From Actinomycetes bacterium (GTDB taxonomy: Bacteria > Actinomycetota > CALGFH01): 12,614 nucleotides of DNA. The notes beneath the pieces were generated by a model that saw only the letters and a list, made by a program, of their open reading frames with translations, did not search any database and was not told where the DNA came from. The stretch covers positions 1 through 12,614 of the forward strand of contig JASLBL010000518.1 in NCBI GenBank assembly GCA_030146615.1, read 5' to 3'. Within the stretch, counting starts at the first letter, position 1, and every line of letters begins with the position of its first letter. Of the stretch, positions 1 through 9,072 are shown one piece after another. The translations under genes were made by a program, and so were the position numbers.

Positions 1-1
1 A

Positions 2-2103
<2,102 letters not shown>

Positions 2104-2107
<4 letters not shown>

Positions 2108-3063
2108 GGGCACGCCCGCGGCGGCTCGCCGTCCTGCTGCTGCTCCTCGTGGTTGCCGGGTGCGGGGGTGGCGAGACGCCGCCGACCACGCCGACCTCGC
2201 CGCCGACCAGCGGCGCCGCCGGGGGGCGGGACCCCGGGGTCGAGGTCCGGCAGCGGGCGTTCGCCGCCGGCGGCGGGTCGGGGATCGTCGCCTCCAAGCG
2301 CTACCCGGGGGTCCTGTGGGCGATCAGGGACCGGGGCGGCCAGGACCGGCCGGGCCGGCCCCAGAACGCCCTCTACGCCTACAAGGTGGCCGACGGCAGC
2401 GTCGGCGAGGTCGCCGGGGCCGCGTTCAAGGCGATCCCCATGCCCGTCCCGGCCCGCGACTGGGAGGACATCGGCCGCGACCGCGACGGCAACCTCTGGA
2501 TCGCCGACATCGGCAACAACGAGTGCGACCGCACCGACACCGCGCTGCTGAAGGTCCGCGAGCCCGACCCGGCGGCCGACGGCCCGGCCGAGCTGCTGGC
2601 CACCTACCGATACCGGTTCCCCGACCCGCCGTCGGGCTGCGCCGGCCGCAACGCCGAGGCGATGTTCCTGGTCGACGACGTCCCCTACCTGATCGACAAG
2701 GCCGAGCGGTCGACCCTGTACAGGTTCCCCAGCCTCGACCCTGACGCCGCCGTCACCCTGGAGAAGGTCGGCGTGCTGGCCGGCCAGGTCGCCAACCTGT
2801 CCGGCGCCGACCTGTCGACCGACCGGGCCCGCCTGGCCGTCGACACCCACACCGTCCTCTACGTCTACCAGGCCGCCGACCCGTCCCTGGACGGCCCCGC
2901 CCTGGTGGCCGACCTGATCAGCCGCCCCCCGGCCTGGACCGTCCAGCTCGCCGGCGCGACCAACGTCGAGGGCGTGGCCTTCGGCTACGACAGCCTCGAC
3001 CTCAACCTCCTGGCCGAGAACCGCGACGTCTACTTCGTCCCGGCCGCCACCTACGAGCGCTGA
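2104..3063 (+). CDS. Predicted lipoprotein with beta-propeller-like domain, function unknown
   Basis: The product has 319 residues. Residues 1-20 form a lipoprotein signal: a basic start (MRARPRR), a run of Leu/Val, and a lipobox ending VVAGC with Cys20 as the predicted lipidation site. A Gly/Thr/Pro-rich linker follows to about residue 40, so the protein is probably anchored outside the membrane. The body has repeated short strand-like segments with acidic motifs: VLWAIRDRG (70-78), DWEDIG (119-124), IADIGNN (133-139), NAEAMF (183-188) and NVEGVAF (287-293). These recall actinobacterial propeller proteins related to the 'esterase-like activity of phytase' group; that comparison is from memory and is not a functional claim. 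The ATG overlaps the glgX stop (ATGA), so translation is probably coupled. The last 13 bases overlap the convergent transporter gene. No substrate can be named. Confidence 0.82.
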
Positions 3064-4322
3064 GCTTCCTGGCCGGCCGGCATATAGCGGTCGGCGTGGC
3101 CGACCGGGCCGAAGGAGAAGGCGAGCGCCAGCAGGGCGACCAGGGCCCCGATGACGCCGTAGACGAGGGCCACGCTGCCGGAGCGCTCGATGGCCCAGCC
3201 GCCGGCCAGGGCACCGACCGGGATGGCCGACCAGGCGAGCACGCCGGCGATGCTGATCACCCGGCCGAGCAGGTGGTTGGGGACGATCTGCTGGCGCAGG
3301 CTGCTGGTGTTGATGTTGAAGAACATGCCGAGCCCGAGGATGGCCGCCCACAGCACCAGCGCCGCCCAGTACCAGCGGGTTGCGGCCAGGACGATTGTGA
3401 GCAGCCCGTCGAGCAGCAGGGCGCCGAGGGCGGCGACGCTGAACGACAGCCGCCGCCGCACCGGCCCGGCGGCCAGCGACAGCAGCACCACGCCGGCGCT
3501 GCCGGCCGCGTACAGCAGGGCCACCTGGCTGTCGCTGGCGTCGAGCTGGCGCTTGGCGAACACCACCAGCTGCGCGTACACGGTGGCGCTGACCAGGTTG
3601 ATGAGGGCCATCATGGCCGAGATGTTGCGCAGCACCGGGTGGCCGAGGACATAGCGCAGGCCGTCCATGATGTCGTGGCGGATGGCCCGCCGCGGGCCCT
3701 CCTCCTCGGAGGCGTTGAAGGCCCGGCGGATCAGGGCCAGGGTGCCGGCCGAGGCCAGGAACGAGGCCGCGTCGACCAGCAGCACCTGCTGCACCGGGGC
3801 CACCGTGACCAGCAGGCCGGCCAGCACCGGCCCGGCGACCTGGGCGGCCGAGTAGCTGGCCTGGACGCGGCCGTTGGCGCTGACCAGGTCGTCGCCGGAG
3901 GGCACCAGGCTCGGGATGGCCGCGAACTGGGCGGCGTCGAAGGCGATGGTCAGCGTGGCGCTGGCGAAGGCGACCGCGTACACCCAGCCGACCGTCAGGG
4001 CGTCGAGGGCGGCCAGCAGCGGGATGGTGGCGATCACGGCCGCCCGAGCCAGGTCGGTGGCGATCATCAGGCGCCGGCGGTCCACCCGGTCGACCCAGGC
4101 CCCGATGACCAGCCCGAAGAGCAGGTACGGGACGAACTCGGCGGCCGTGGTGATGCCCAGGTTGATCGGCGAGCCGGTCAGGTTGAACACCAGGAGGGGC
4201 AGCGCGAACATGGTGAACGAGCTGCCGAGGTTGGAGATGGTCTGGCCCAGCCAGAAGCGGCCGAAGTCGCCCGACAGCAGCCAGCTCCGCCGGCGTGTTG
4301 GCTCCGGGGTCATGGCGCCCAT
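3051..4322 (-). CDS. MFS transporter (MFS_3/EntS-like exporter family)
   Basis: This is a major facilitator superfamily membrane protein of 423 residues from the chosen ATG. A second in-frame ATG lies three codons later at 4313, and neither has a convincing Shine-Dalgarno sequence. The conserved sequence begins at SGDFGRFWLGQTISNLGSSF, which argues against longer starts overlapping the amidase. Hydrophobic segments run along the whole length and fit about 12 helices. The cytoplasmic loop 2-3 motif GAWVDRVDRRR (residues 74-84) is the MFS motif A. The pattern FGRFWLGQ...LPLLVFNLTGSP matches the MFS_3 group, which includes the enterobactin exporter EntS and many putative drug exporters. The substrate is unknown. 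It starts 13-22 bp after the amidase stop, so the two are probably co-transcribed. Its 3' end overlaps the lipoprotein gene tail to tail by 13 bp. Confidence 0.9.
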   Translation of the reverse strand: MGAMTPEPTRRRSWLLSGDFGRFWLGQTISNLGSSFTMFALPLLVFNLTGSPINLGITTAAEFVPYLLFGLVIGAWVDRVDRRRLMIATDLARAAVIATIPLLAALDALTVGWVYAVAFASATLTIAFDAAQFAAIPSLVPSGDDLVSANGRVQASYSAAQVAGPVLAGLLVTVAPVQQVLLVDAASFLASAGTLALIRRAFNASEEEGPRRAIRHDIMDGLRYVLGHPVLRNISAMMALINLVSATVYAQLVVFAKRQLDASDSQVALLYAAGSAGVVLLSLAAGPVRRRLSFSVAALGALLLDGLLTIVLAATRWYWAALVLWAAILGLGMFFNINTSSLRQQIVPNHLLGRVISIAGVLAWSAIPVGALAGGWAIERSGSVALVYGVIGALVALLALAFSFGPVGHADRYMPAGQEAQRS

Positions 4323-4335
4323 TCTGGCAGCCGGC

Positions 4336-5709
4336 TCAGGACGGCGCGGCCACCCAGTCCAGCGGGGCGTGGCGGGGCCAGGGACGGAGGGTCTCGAGCT
4401 GGCGGGCCACCGACAGCAGCAGGGCCTCGCCACCGGGGGCGGCGGCCAGCTGGACCCCCAGGGGCAGGCCGTCGGCCGAGGTGGTGGCCGGGACCGAAGC
4501 CGCCGGGAACCCGACCAGGTTGAGGGGCGGGCAGAACGGCATGTAGGCGCTCAGGCCGAGCAGGGTCCGGGTCAGGCCCTTGCCCCGGTAGGCGCCGACG
4601 CGCAGCGGCGGCGCGGCCAGGGTTGGGCTGAGCAGGACGTCGTGGTTCTCGAACCAGTCCCGGTAGCGGGCGACGACCCGCTCCGGCGGGCCTTCCGGGG
4701 CCGGCCCGGCCCGGCGCAGCAGCCGGCCCACCCGGGCCTCGGTCCGGGTCCGGACCTCGAGGGCCTTCCAGGGCAGTCGGTCGGCGTCCTCGGCGGCGCC
4801 GTGGAAGACCCGCTGGAGGAACTGGGCGGCGTCGCCGTTGCGCCACGGCGGGTCGGTCGTCTCGACCTGGTGCCCGGCGTCGGCCAGGACCTGGGCGGTG
4901 GCCTCGGTGGCGGCCCGGACCTCCGGGTGGGCCCTGACCCCGGCCGCCCCCGGCTTGACGCTGACCCCGATCCGCAGCGGCCGCTCCGGCGGGGCCACCG
5001 CCCGGTAGGTCCCGGTGCCGGCGAGCACGTCGAGGGCCAGCCCGAGGTCGGCGACGGTGGTGGCCAGCGGCCCGAACTCGCTCATCCCGGACCAGGCCGA
5101 CACCCCGTCCTCGGGGAAGGGCACCACGCCCGGGCCGGGCTTGATGCCGAGCAGCCCGCAGTTGGAGGCGGGCATGCGGATCGAGCCGCCGCCGTCGGTG
5201 GCCAAGGCGATCGGGACCATGGCCGAGGCCACCGCGGCGGCGCTGCCGCCCGACGACCCGCCGGGGGTGTGGTCGTGGCTCCAGGGGTTGCGAGCCGCCC
5301 CAAAGGCCTCGCTCTCAGTGAACGGCCAGAGGCAGAGCTCGGGCACGCTGGTCTTGCCGACCAGCAGCGCCCCGGCCTCCCGGAGCCGCCGGACCACCTC
5401 GGCGTCGGCCGCCGCCGGCTCGTCGGTGGTCGCGACCGAGCCGTTGCGGGTCGGCACCCCGGCCAGGTCGACGTTGTCCTTGACGGCCACCGGCACCCCG
5501 GCCAGCGGTAGCCCGGCCAGGTCACCTCGGTCCTCCAGGGCCCGGGCCTCGGCCCGGACCTGGTCGGTCCTCAGCACCCGGAACGCCCCCAGCCGGCCGT
5601 CGAGGGCGGCGATCCGCTCCAGGTGCTCCTCCAGCACCTCGACCGGCGACGCCTGCCCCGACCGGACCGCCGCGGCCAGGCCAACCGCCGTCTGTCCCAC
5701 ATAGTTCAT
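4336..5709 (-). CDS. Amidase (amidase signature family)
   Basis: This 457-residue amidase-signature hydrolase cleaves an amide of unknown identity, probably in the cytoplasm since no signal peptide is seen. The Ser-cisSer-Lys triad is complete: Lys77 in VAVKDN, Ser152 at the start of the second Ser pair in PGGSSGGSAAA, and Ser176 in DGGGSIRMPAS. The spacings of 75 and 24 residues equal those I recall for Staphylococcus GatA (K79/S154/S178). The usual DTGGS is DGGGS here. It is unlikely to be the tRNA amidotransferase subunit GatA: no gatB or gatC is adjacent, and the C-terminal half differs from typical GatA. The start at 5709 fits a leaderless promoter, since a TAATCT box ends six bases before the ATG and no Shine-Dalgarno is present. 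It heads a probable two-gene unit with the downstream MFS transporter. Whether the transporter moves its substrate or product is speculation. Confidence 0.92.
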   Translation of the reverse strand: MNYVGQTAVGLAAAVRSGQASPVEVLEEHLERIAALDGRLGAFRVLRTDQVRAEARALEDRGDLAGLPLAGVPVAVKDNVDLAGVPTRNGSVATTDEPAAADAEVVRRLREAGALLVGKTSVPELCLWPFTESEAFGAARNPWSHDHTPGGSSGGSAAAVASAMVPIALATDGGGSIRMPASNCGLLGIKPGPGVVPFPEDGVSAWSGMSEFGPLATTVADLGLALDVLAGTGTYRAVAPPERPLRIGVSVKPGAAGVRAHPEVRAATEATAQVLADAGHQVETTDPPWRNGDAAQFLQRVFHGAAEDADRLPWKALEVRTRTEARVGRLLRRAGPAPEGPPERVVARYRDWFENHDVLLSPTLAAPPLRVGAYRGKGLTRTLLGLSAYMPFCPPLNLVGFPAASVPATTSADGLPLGVQLAAAPGGEALLLSVARQLETLRPWPRHAPLDWVAAPS

Positions 5710-5715
5710 GGGGGC

Positions 5716-5721
5716 AGATTA
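5716..5721 (-). promoter_or_regulatory. Candidate -10 box for the amidase gene (leaderless geometry)
   Basis: On the minus strand the hexamer TAATCT fits the actinobacterial -10 pattern TAnnnT and is followed by GCCCCC and then the ATG. Initiation about seven bases after the box would fall on the A of the start codon. No Shine-Dalgarno precedes the ATG, consistent with leaderless translation. No clear -35 hexamer is seen. This is a motif match only. Confidence 0.45.
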
Positions 5722-5742
5722 ACAAGGCAATCCCTGGTCCAT

Positions 5743-5764
5743 GTGGGGGGAGCGAGCTCCCCAC
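5743..5764. other. Stem-loop in the divergent amidase/treY intergenic region
   Basis: The arm GTGGGGGGAG (5743-5752) and the arm CTCCCCAC (5757-5764) pair around a CGAG tetraloop, with two bulged G residues. It lies centrally between the candidate -10 boxes of the two divergent genes. No T-tract follows on either strand, so it does not look like an intrinsic terminator. It could be an operator or simply a GC-rich palindrome. Confidence 0.4.
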
Positions 5765-5799
5765 GGCCCCCAAGAGCGCCTGTGCCATGGTCAGGGCGG

Positions 5800-5805
5800 T
5801 ATCGT
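5800..5805 (+). promoter_or_regulatory. Candidate -10 box for treY (leaderless geometry)
   Basis: TATCGT fits TAnnnT and ends six bases before the second of two consecutive ATG codons (5809 and 5812). That is the same spacing as in the divergent amidase promoter. It supports a leaderless start at 5812. No Shine-Dalgarno or convincing -35 element is visible. Confidence 0.4.
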
Positions 5806-5811
5806 CGGATG

Positions 5812-8010
5812 ATGGTCGTTCAATCCACCTACCGGGTGCAGCTGTCCGGGGCGTTCCCGTTCGCGGCCGCCCGGGCGGCCGTGCCCTACCTGGCCGACCT
5901 CGGCGTCTCCCACCTCTACACCTCACCCATCCTGCGGGCCAGGAGCGGCTCCAGCCACGGCTACGACGTGGTCGACCCGACCCAGGTCAGCCCCGAGCTG
6001 GGCGGCGAGGACGGCCTGGGCGAGCTGGTGGCCGCTCTCCGGGACCACGGCATGGGCCTGATCGTCGACCTGGTCCCCAACCACATGACCACCTCGGCCG
6101 AGAGCCCCTGGTGGGTCGAGACCCTCCGCGGCGGCCCGGGCGCCGAGGCGGCGCGGGTGTTCGACATCGACTGGGAGGCCGGCGGCGGCCGGGTCCGCCT
6201 GCCGGTGCTCGGCGGCCCCCTCGAGCAGGTCGCCGACCAGGTCAAGGTGGGCGACGGCTGGATCACCTACCACGAGCACCGGTTCCCGATGGCCCCCGGC
6301 ACCGACCGGCTGGAGCAGCAGCACTACGAGCTGGTCGAGTGGCGCCGGGCCGCGGTCGACCTCAACTACCGCCGCTTCTTCACCGTCAACGAGCTCATCG
6401 GTGTCCGCCAGGAGGACACCGAGGTGTACGAGCTGACCCACGCCACCGTCCTCCGGCTGGTCGGCGATGGCCTGGTCGACGGGGTCCGGGTCGACCACAT
6501 CGACGGCCTGGCCGACCCGGCCGCGTACCTCCGGCGGCTGGCCGCCGCGGTGCCGTTCGTGGTCGTCGAGAAGATCCTCGAGGAGGGCGAGCGCCTCCCC
6601 GGCTGGCCGGTCGCCGGCACCACCGGCTACGAGTTCCTGGCTGTCGCCGACGGGGTGCTGGTCGACCCGGCGGCCGCCGGTGCCTTCGCCGAGGGCTACC
6701 GCGAGCTCACCGGCGACGACCCCGACCCGGCCACCGTCGCCCTGGCCTGCAAGCGGGAACGACTGGAGCGCGACTTCGGCGCCGAGGTCGCCGGGGTGGC
6801 CGCCCACCTGCCCGGCGACCAGGCCGCCAACCGGGCGGCGGTGGTCGCGCTGGCCGCCCACCTGCCCGTCTACCGGACCTATGTGACCGACGGGATCTCC
6901 GACGCCGACCGCAAGGTCGTGGAGGAGGCGGCCGCGGCCGCCCGGCCGGCCCTGGACGCGGCCGGGGCGGCGGCCCTCCTCCGCCTGGTCGCCGCCTTGA
7001 CCCTCGAGGCCCCGGCACCCGAGGCCGTCCGGCGGTTCCAGCAGCTCAGCGGCCCGGCCATGGCCAAGGGGGTCGAGGACACCGCCCTGTACCGCGACAC
7101 CCGCCTGGTCGCCCGCAACGAGGTCGGCGGCAACCTCGGCGTCTTCGGCCGCCCGGTGGCCGAGCTCCACCAGGCCAACGCCGAACGCGAGGCCCGCTGG
7201 CCCCAGAGCATGCTCGCCACCTCGACCCACGACACCAAGCGGGGCGAGGACGTCCGCGCCCGCCTGGCCGTGCTCAGCGAGTGCCCCGACCGCTGGTGGC
7301 CCCTGGCCGACCGCTGGACCGCCCGCCTGGCCGCCGGGGTCGACCCGGCCGACGCCCTCCTGCTCTGGCAGACCATGGCCGGCGCCTGGCCCCTCGAGCA
7401 GGCTCGCTGCCTCGCCTACATGGAGAAGGCCGTCCGCGAGGCCGGCCTCCACACCACCTGGACCGACCCCGACCCGTTCTACGAGGAGGCCGTGGCGGGG
7501 CTGGTCGCCCGCGCCTACGCCGACGGCGCGCTCCTGGCCGAGCTCGAAGACCTGGTCGCCGAGCTCGCCCCCGCTGGCCGGCGCAAAGCCGCCGCCCTGG
7601 CCCTCCTCCGCCTCACCAGCCCCGGCACCCCCGACACCTACCAGGGCACCGAGACCGAGCAACTGGTCCTGGTCGACCCCGACAACCGCCACCCCGTCCC
7701 CTTCGAGGGCGACACCTCCCTCAAGTTCCAGATCACCCGAACGGTCCTCCGCCTCCGCCGCGAACGTCCGGAGCTGTTCACCGGCTACCGCCCCCTCGAG
7801 GCTCCCCACCATCTGGCGGCGTTCACCCGCGGTGGCGACCGGCTGGTCGTGGTCGCCACCCGGTTCACGAGCGGGGGGGCAGACGGTTGGATCGAGCTGC
7901 CCTCTGGGCCCTGGCATGACCTGCTCTGCGGCGCCGACCACCCCGGCGGTCCCACCTCGACGGACCACCTCCTCGCCACCCTGCCCCACGCCCTGCTGGT
8001 CCGGGCCTGA
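5812..8010 (+). CDS. treY: Maltooligosyltrehalose synthase TreY
   Basis: This cytoplasmic GH13 enzyme (EC 5.4.99.15) rearranges the reducing-end alpha-1,4 bond of maltooligosaccharides to the alpha,alpha-1,1 bond of a trehalosyl unit. From 5812 it has 732 residues, normal for the family. The N-terminus STYRVQLSGAFPFAAARAAVPYL...GVSHLYTSPIL is characteristic. Motifs: LIVDLVPNHM (region I), GVRVDHIDGLADP with the predicted nucleophile Asp228, VVEKILEEGERLP with the predicted acid/base Glu253, and STHDTKRGEDVRAR with Asp474. MAKGVEDTALYR and PGTPDTYQGTE are also typical of TreY. The tandem ATGs at 5809 and 5812 differ by one residue; I prefer 5812 on promoter spacing. TreZ, which releases free trehalose, does not follow. 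The next gene is a DNA glycosylase homologue 86 bp downstream. GlgX, the likely supplier of its substrate, is encoded about 3.7 kb upstream in a separate unit. Confidence 0.96.
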   Translation: MVVQSTYRVQLSGAFPFAAARAAVPYLADLGVSHLYTSPILRARSGSSHGYDVVDPTQVSPELGGEDGLGELVAALRDHGMGLIVDLVPNHMTTSAESPWWVETLRGGPGAEAARVFDIDWEAGGGRVRLPVLGGPLEQVADQVKVGDGWITYHEHRFPMAPGTDRLEQQHYELVEWRRAAVDLNYRRFFTVNELIGVRQEDTEVYELTHATVLRLVGDGLVDGVRVDHIDGLADPAAYLRRLAAAVPFVVVEKILEEGERLPGWPVAGTTGYEFLAVADGVLVDPAAAGAFAEGYRELTGDDPDPATVALACKRERLERDFGAEVAGVAAHLPGDQAANRAAVVALAAHLPVYRTYVTDGISDADRKVVEEAAAAARPALDAAGAAALLRLVAALTLEAPAPEAVRRFQQLSGPAMAKGVEDTALYRDTRLVARNEVGGNLGVFGRPVAELHQANAEREARWPQSMLATSTHDTKRGEDVRARLAVLSECPDRWWPLADRWTARLAAGVDPADALLLWQTMAGAWPLEQARCLAYMEKAVREAGLHTTWTDPDPFYEEAVAGLVARAYADGALLAELEDLVAELAPAGRRKAAALALLRLTSPGTPDTYQGTETEQLVLVDPDNRHPVPFEGDTSLKFQITRTVLRLRRERPELFTGYRPLEAPHHLAAFTRGGDRLVVVATRFTSGGADGWIELPSGPWHDLLCGADHPGGPTSTDHLLATLPHALLVRA

Positions 8011-8060
8011 CGCGGACAGGGGCTGTGGAAACCCCCGGGCTGCGTCCTTCTCGCCCGGCG

Positions 8061-8066
8061 TAGGCT
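8061..8066 (+). promoter_or_regulatory. Candidate -10 box upstream of the AlkA-like gene
   Basis: TAGGCT matches TAnnnT. Initiation six to nine bases downstream would fall near 8073-8075, at or just before a GTG at 8075. That GTG opens a five-codon reading frame ending in TGA at 8090-8092, and contains the purine-rich GAGGAG (8077-8082). GAGGAG is 14 bases from the ATG chosen for the downstream gene and six bases from an out-of-frame ATG at 8089. No -35 is evident. The call is weak. Confidence 0.3.
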
Positions 8067-8096
8067 CGGCCACCGTGAGGAGCACGAGATGATGGG

Positions 8097-9029
8097 ATGG
8101 CGGCGATGGCAAGGTTCGAACTGGTACCGCGGGGGCCGTTCTCGCTGGCGGCGAGCGCGGCGTTCCTCGAGGGGTTCTCCCCGGCGGCGCACCGGGCGGC
8201 GGATGCGGAGGGGCATCTGCACCTGGCGTTCGTCCCGGACGGGGAGGAGGCGGCGGCCGGGGTGTGCCTGCGGCAGCCGGACGGGGTGGTAGTGGGGGAG
8301 GTGTTCGGGGAGCCCGACCCCGAGGTGGTGCGGGAGCAGGTGGCGCGGATCCTGTCGCTGGACGTCGACGGGACCGGCTTCCCTGCGGCGGGGAAGCGGG
8401 ACCCGGTGGTCGGGGAGCTGCAGGGGCGCTGGCCGGGACTGCGGCCGGTCGGGTTCTTCTCACCGTACGAGGCGGCCGCCTGGGCGCTGATCGGGCACCG
8501 GATCCGGATCGTGCAGGCGGCCAGGATCAAGGAGCGGATGGCGGCCGAGCTCGGCCAGACGGTCGACATCCACGGCGACGTCCGTCACGCGTTCCCCGGC
8601 CCGGGCCGCCTGGCGGGGCTGGAGGGGTTCCCGGGGCTGTTCGCTCGCAAGGTCGAGAACCTCCGGGCGCTGGGCGACGCGGCCGCCGACGGCCGGCTGG
8701 ACGGGGCCCGGTTGCGCGGGCTGCCGCGCGACCAGGCCCTGGCCGAGCTCAAGCAGCTCCAGGGGATCGGCGACTTCTCAGCCGAGCTGGTGCTGCTCCG
8801 CGGGGCCGGCGACCCCGACCACCTGCCCCTGCACGAGCCTCGCCTGTGCCGTGGGGCCGCGCTCGCCTACGACCTCGACGAGCCGCCCGACCGCGAGTGG
8901 CTGGAGGAGCGAGCCCTGGCCTGGCGCCCCTACCGGACCTGGGTCGTGCTCCTGCTCCGCGTCCTGCTCGAGGCCGAGACCGGCGAGATCGGCGGCACCC
9001 GCAACGTCGGCGGCGGCCGGCGCGCCTAG
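8097..9029 (+). CDS. AlkA-like HhH-GPD DNA glycosylase homologue (DNA-3-methyladenine glycosylase 2 family)
   Basis: The product has 310 residues. It resembles AlkA-type enzymes that excise alkylated purines in base excision repair. The N-terminal ~110 residues form a mixed domain (PRGPFSLAASAAFLEGF). The HhH-GPD fold covers about 115-295, with SPYEAAAWALIGHRIRIVQAA (122-142) and a helix-hairpin-helix LKQLQGIGDFSAELVLLRG (218-236). Laid without gaps on the E. coli AlkA segment from GIG to LPDDYL, the position of catalytic Asp238 is Glu247 here (PLHEPRL). The enzyme may therefore be altered or belong to a subgroup using Glu. Start choice: ATG 8097 (MAAM) or 8106 (MARF); the conserved part begins at RFELVPRG. 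GAGGAG at 8077-8082 is the only Shine-Dalgarno candidate and is rather far away. It may be co-transcribed with treY or use its own promoter. Its neighbours give no hint of a repair operon. Confidence 0.83.
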   Translation: MAAMARFELVPRGPFSLAASAAFLEGFSPAAHRAADAEGHLHLAFVPDGEEAAAGVCLRQPDGVVVGEVFGEPDPEVVREQVARILSLDVDGTGFPAAGKRDPVVGELQGRWPGLRPVGFFSPYEAAAWALIGHRIRIVQAARIKERMAAELGQTVDIHGDVRHAFPGPGRLAGLEGFPGLFARKVENLRALGDAAADGRLDGARLRGLPRDQALAELKQLQGIGDFSAELVLLRGAGDPDHLPLHEPRLCRGAALAYDLDEPPDREWLEERALAWRPYRTWVVLLLRVLLEAETGEIGGTRNVGGGRRA

Positions 9030-9072
9030 GCCCAGCCCACCCCGGCGTCTGAGCCCAGGCCCAGGGCCGAAG

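Noticed and set aside
3096..4523. Long open frames antisense to the MFS and amidase genes (475 aa, and a 545-aa frame at 3874-5511)
   Set aside because: The translations are rich in Gly, Ala, Gln, Arg and Pro with no recognisable domain, and they cross two well-supported genes. They arise from the high GC content and third-position bias on the opposite strand.
4336..5709. Assignment of the amidase as GatA
   Set aside because: The triad spacing matches, but gatC and gatB are absent and the substrate-binding half diverges. The shared triad is a general feature of the amidase signature family.
8019..8058. Possible terminator after treY (CCGGGC at 8035-8040 pairing with GCCCGG at 8053-8058)
   Set aside because: The stem is only 6 bp with a 12-nt loop and no T-tract, and such pairings are common by chance at this GC content.
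5923..8463. 846-codon open frame antisense to treY
   Set aside because: The composition is low-complexity Gly/Val/Asp/Ala and it lies opposite a TreY with all catalytic motifs intact. It is a stop-poor shadow frame.
9030..9072. Repeated GCCCAGG-like words between the convergent AlkA-like and glgP genes, considered as a bidirectional terminator
   Set aside because: The repeats are direct rather than inverted and form no stable stem that I can draw, and there is no T-run.
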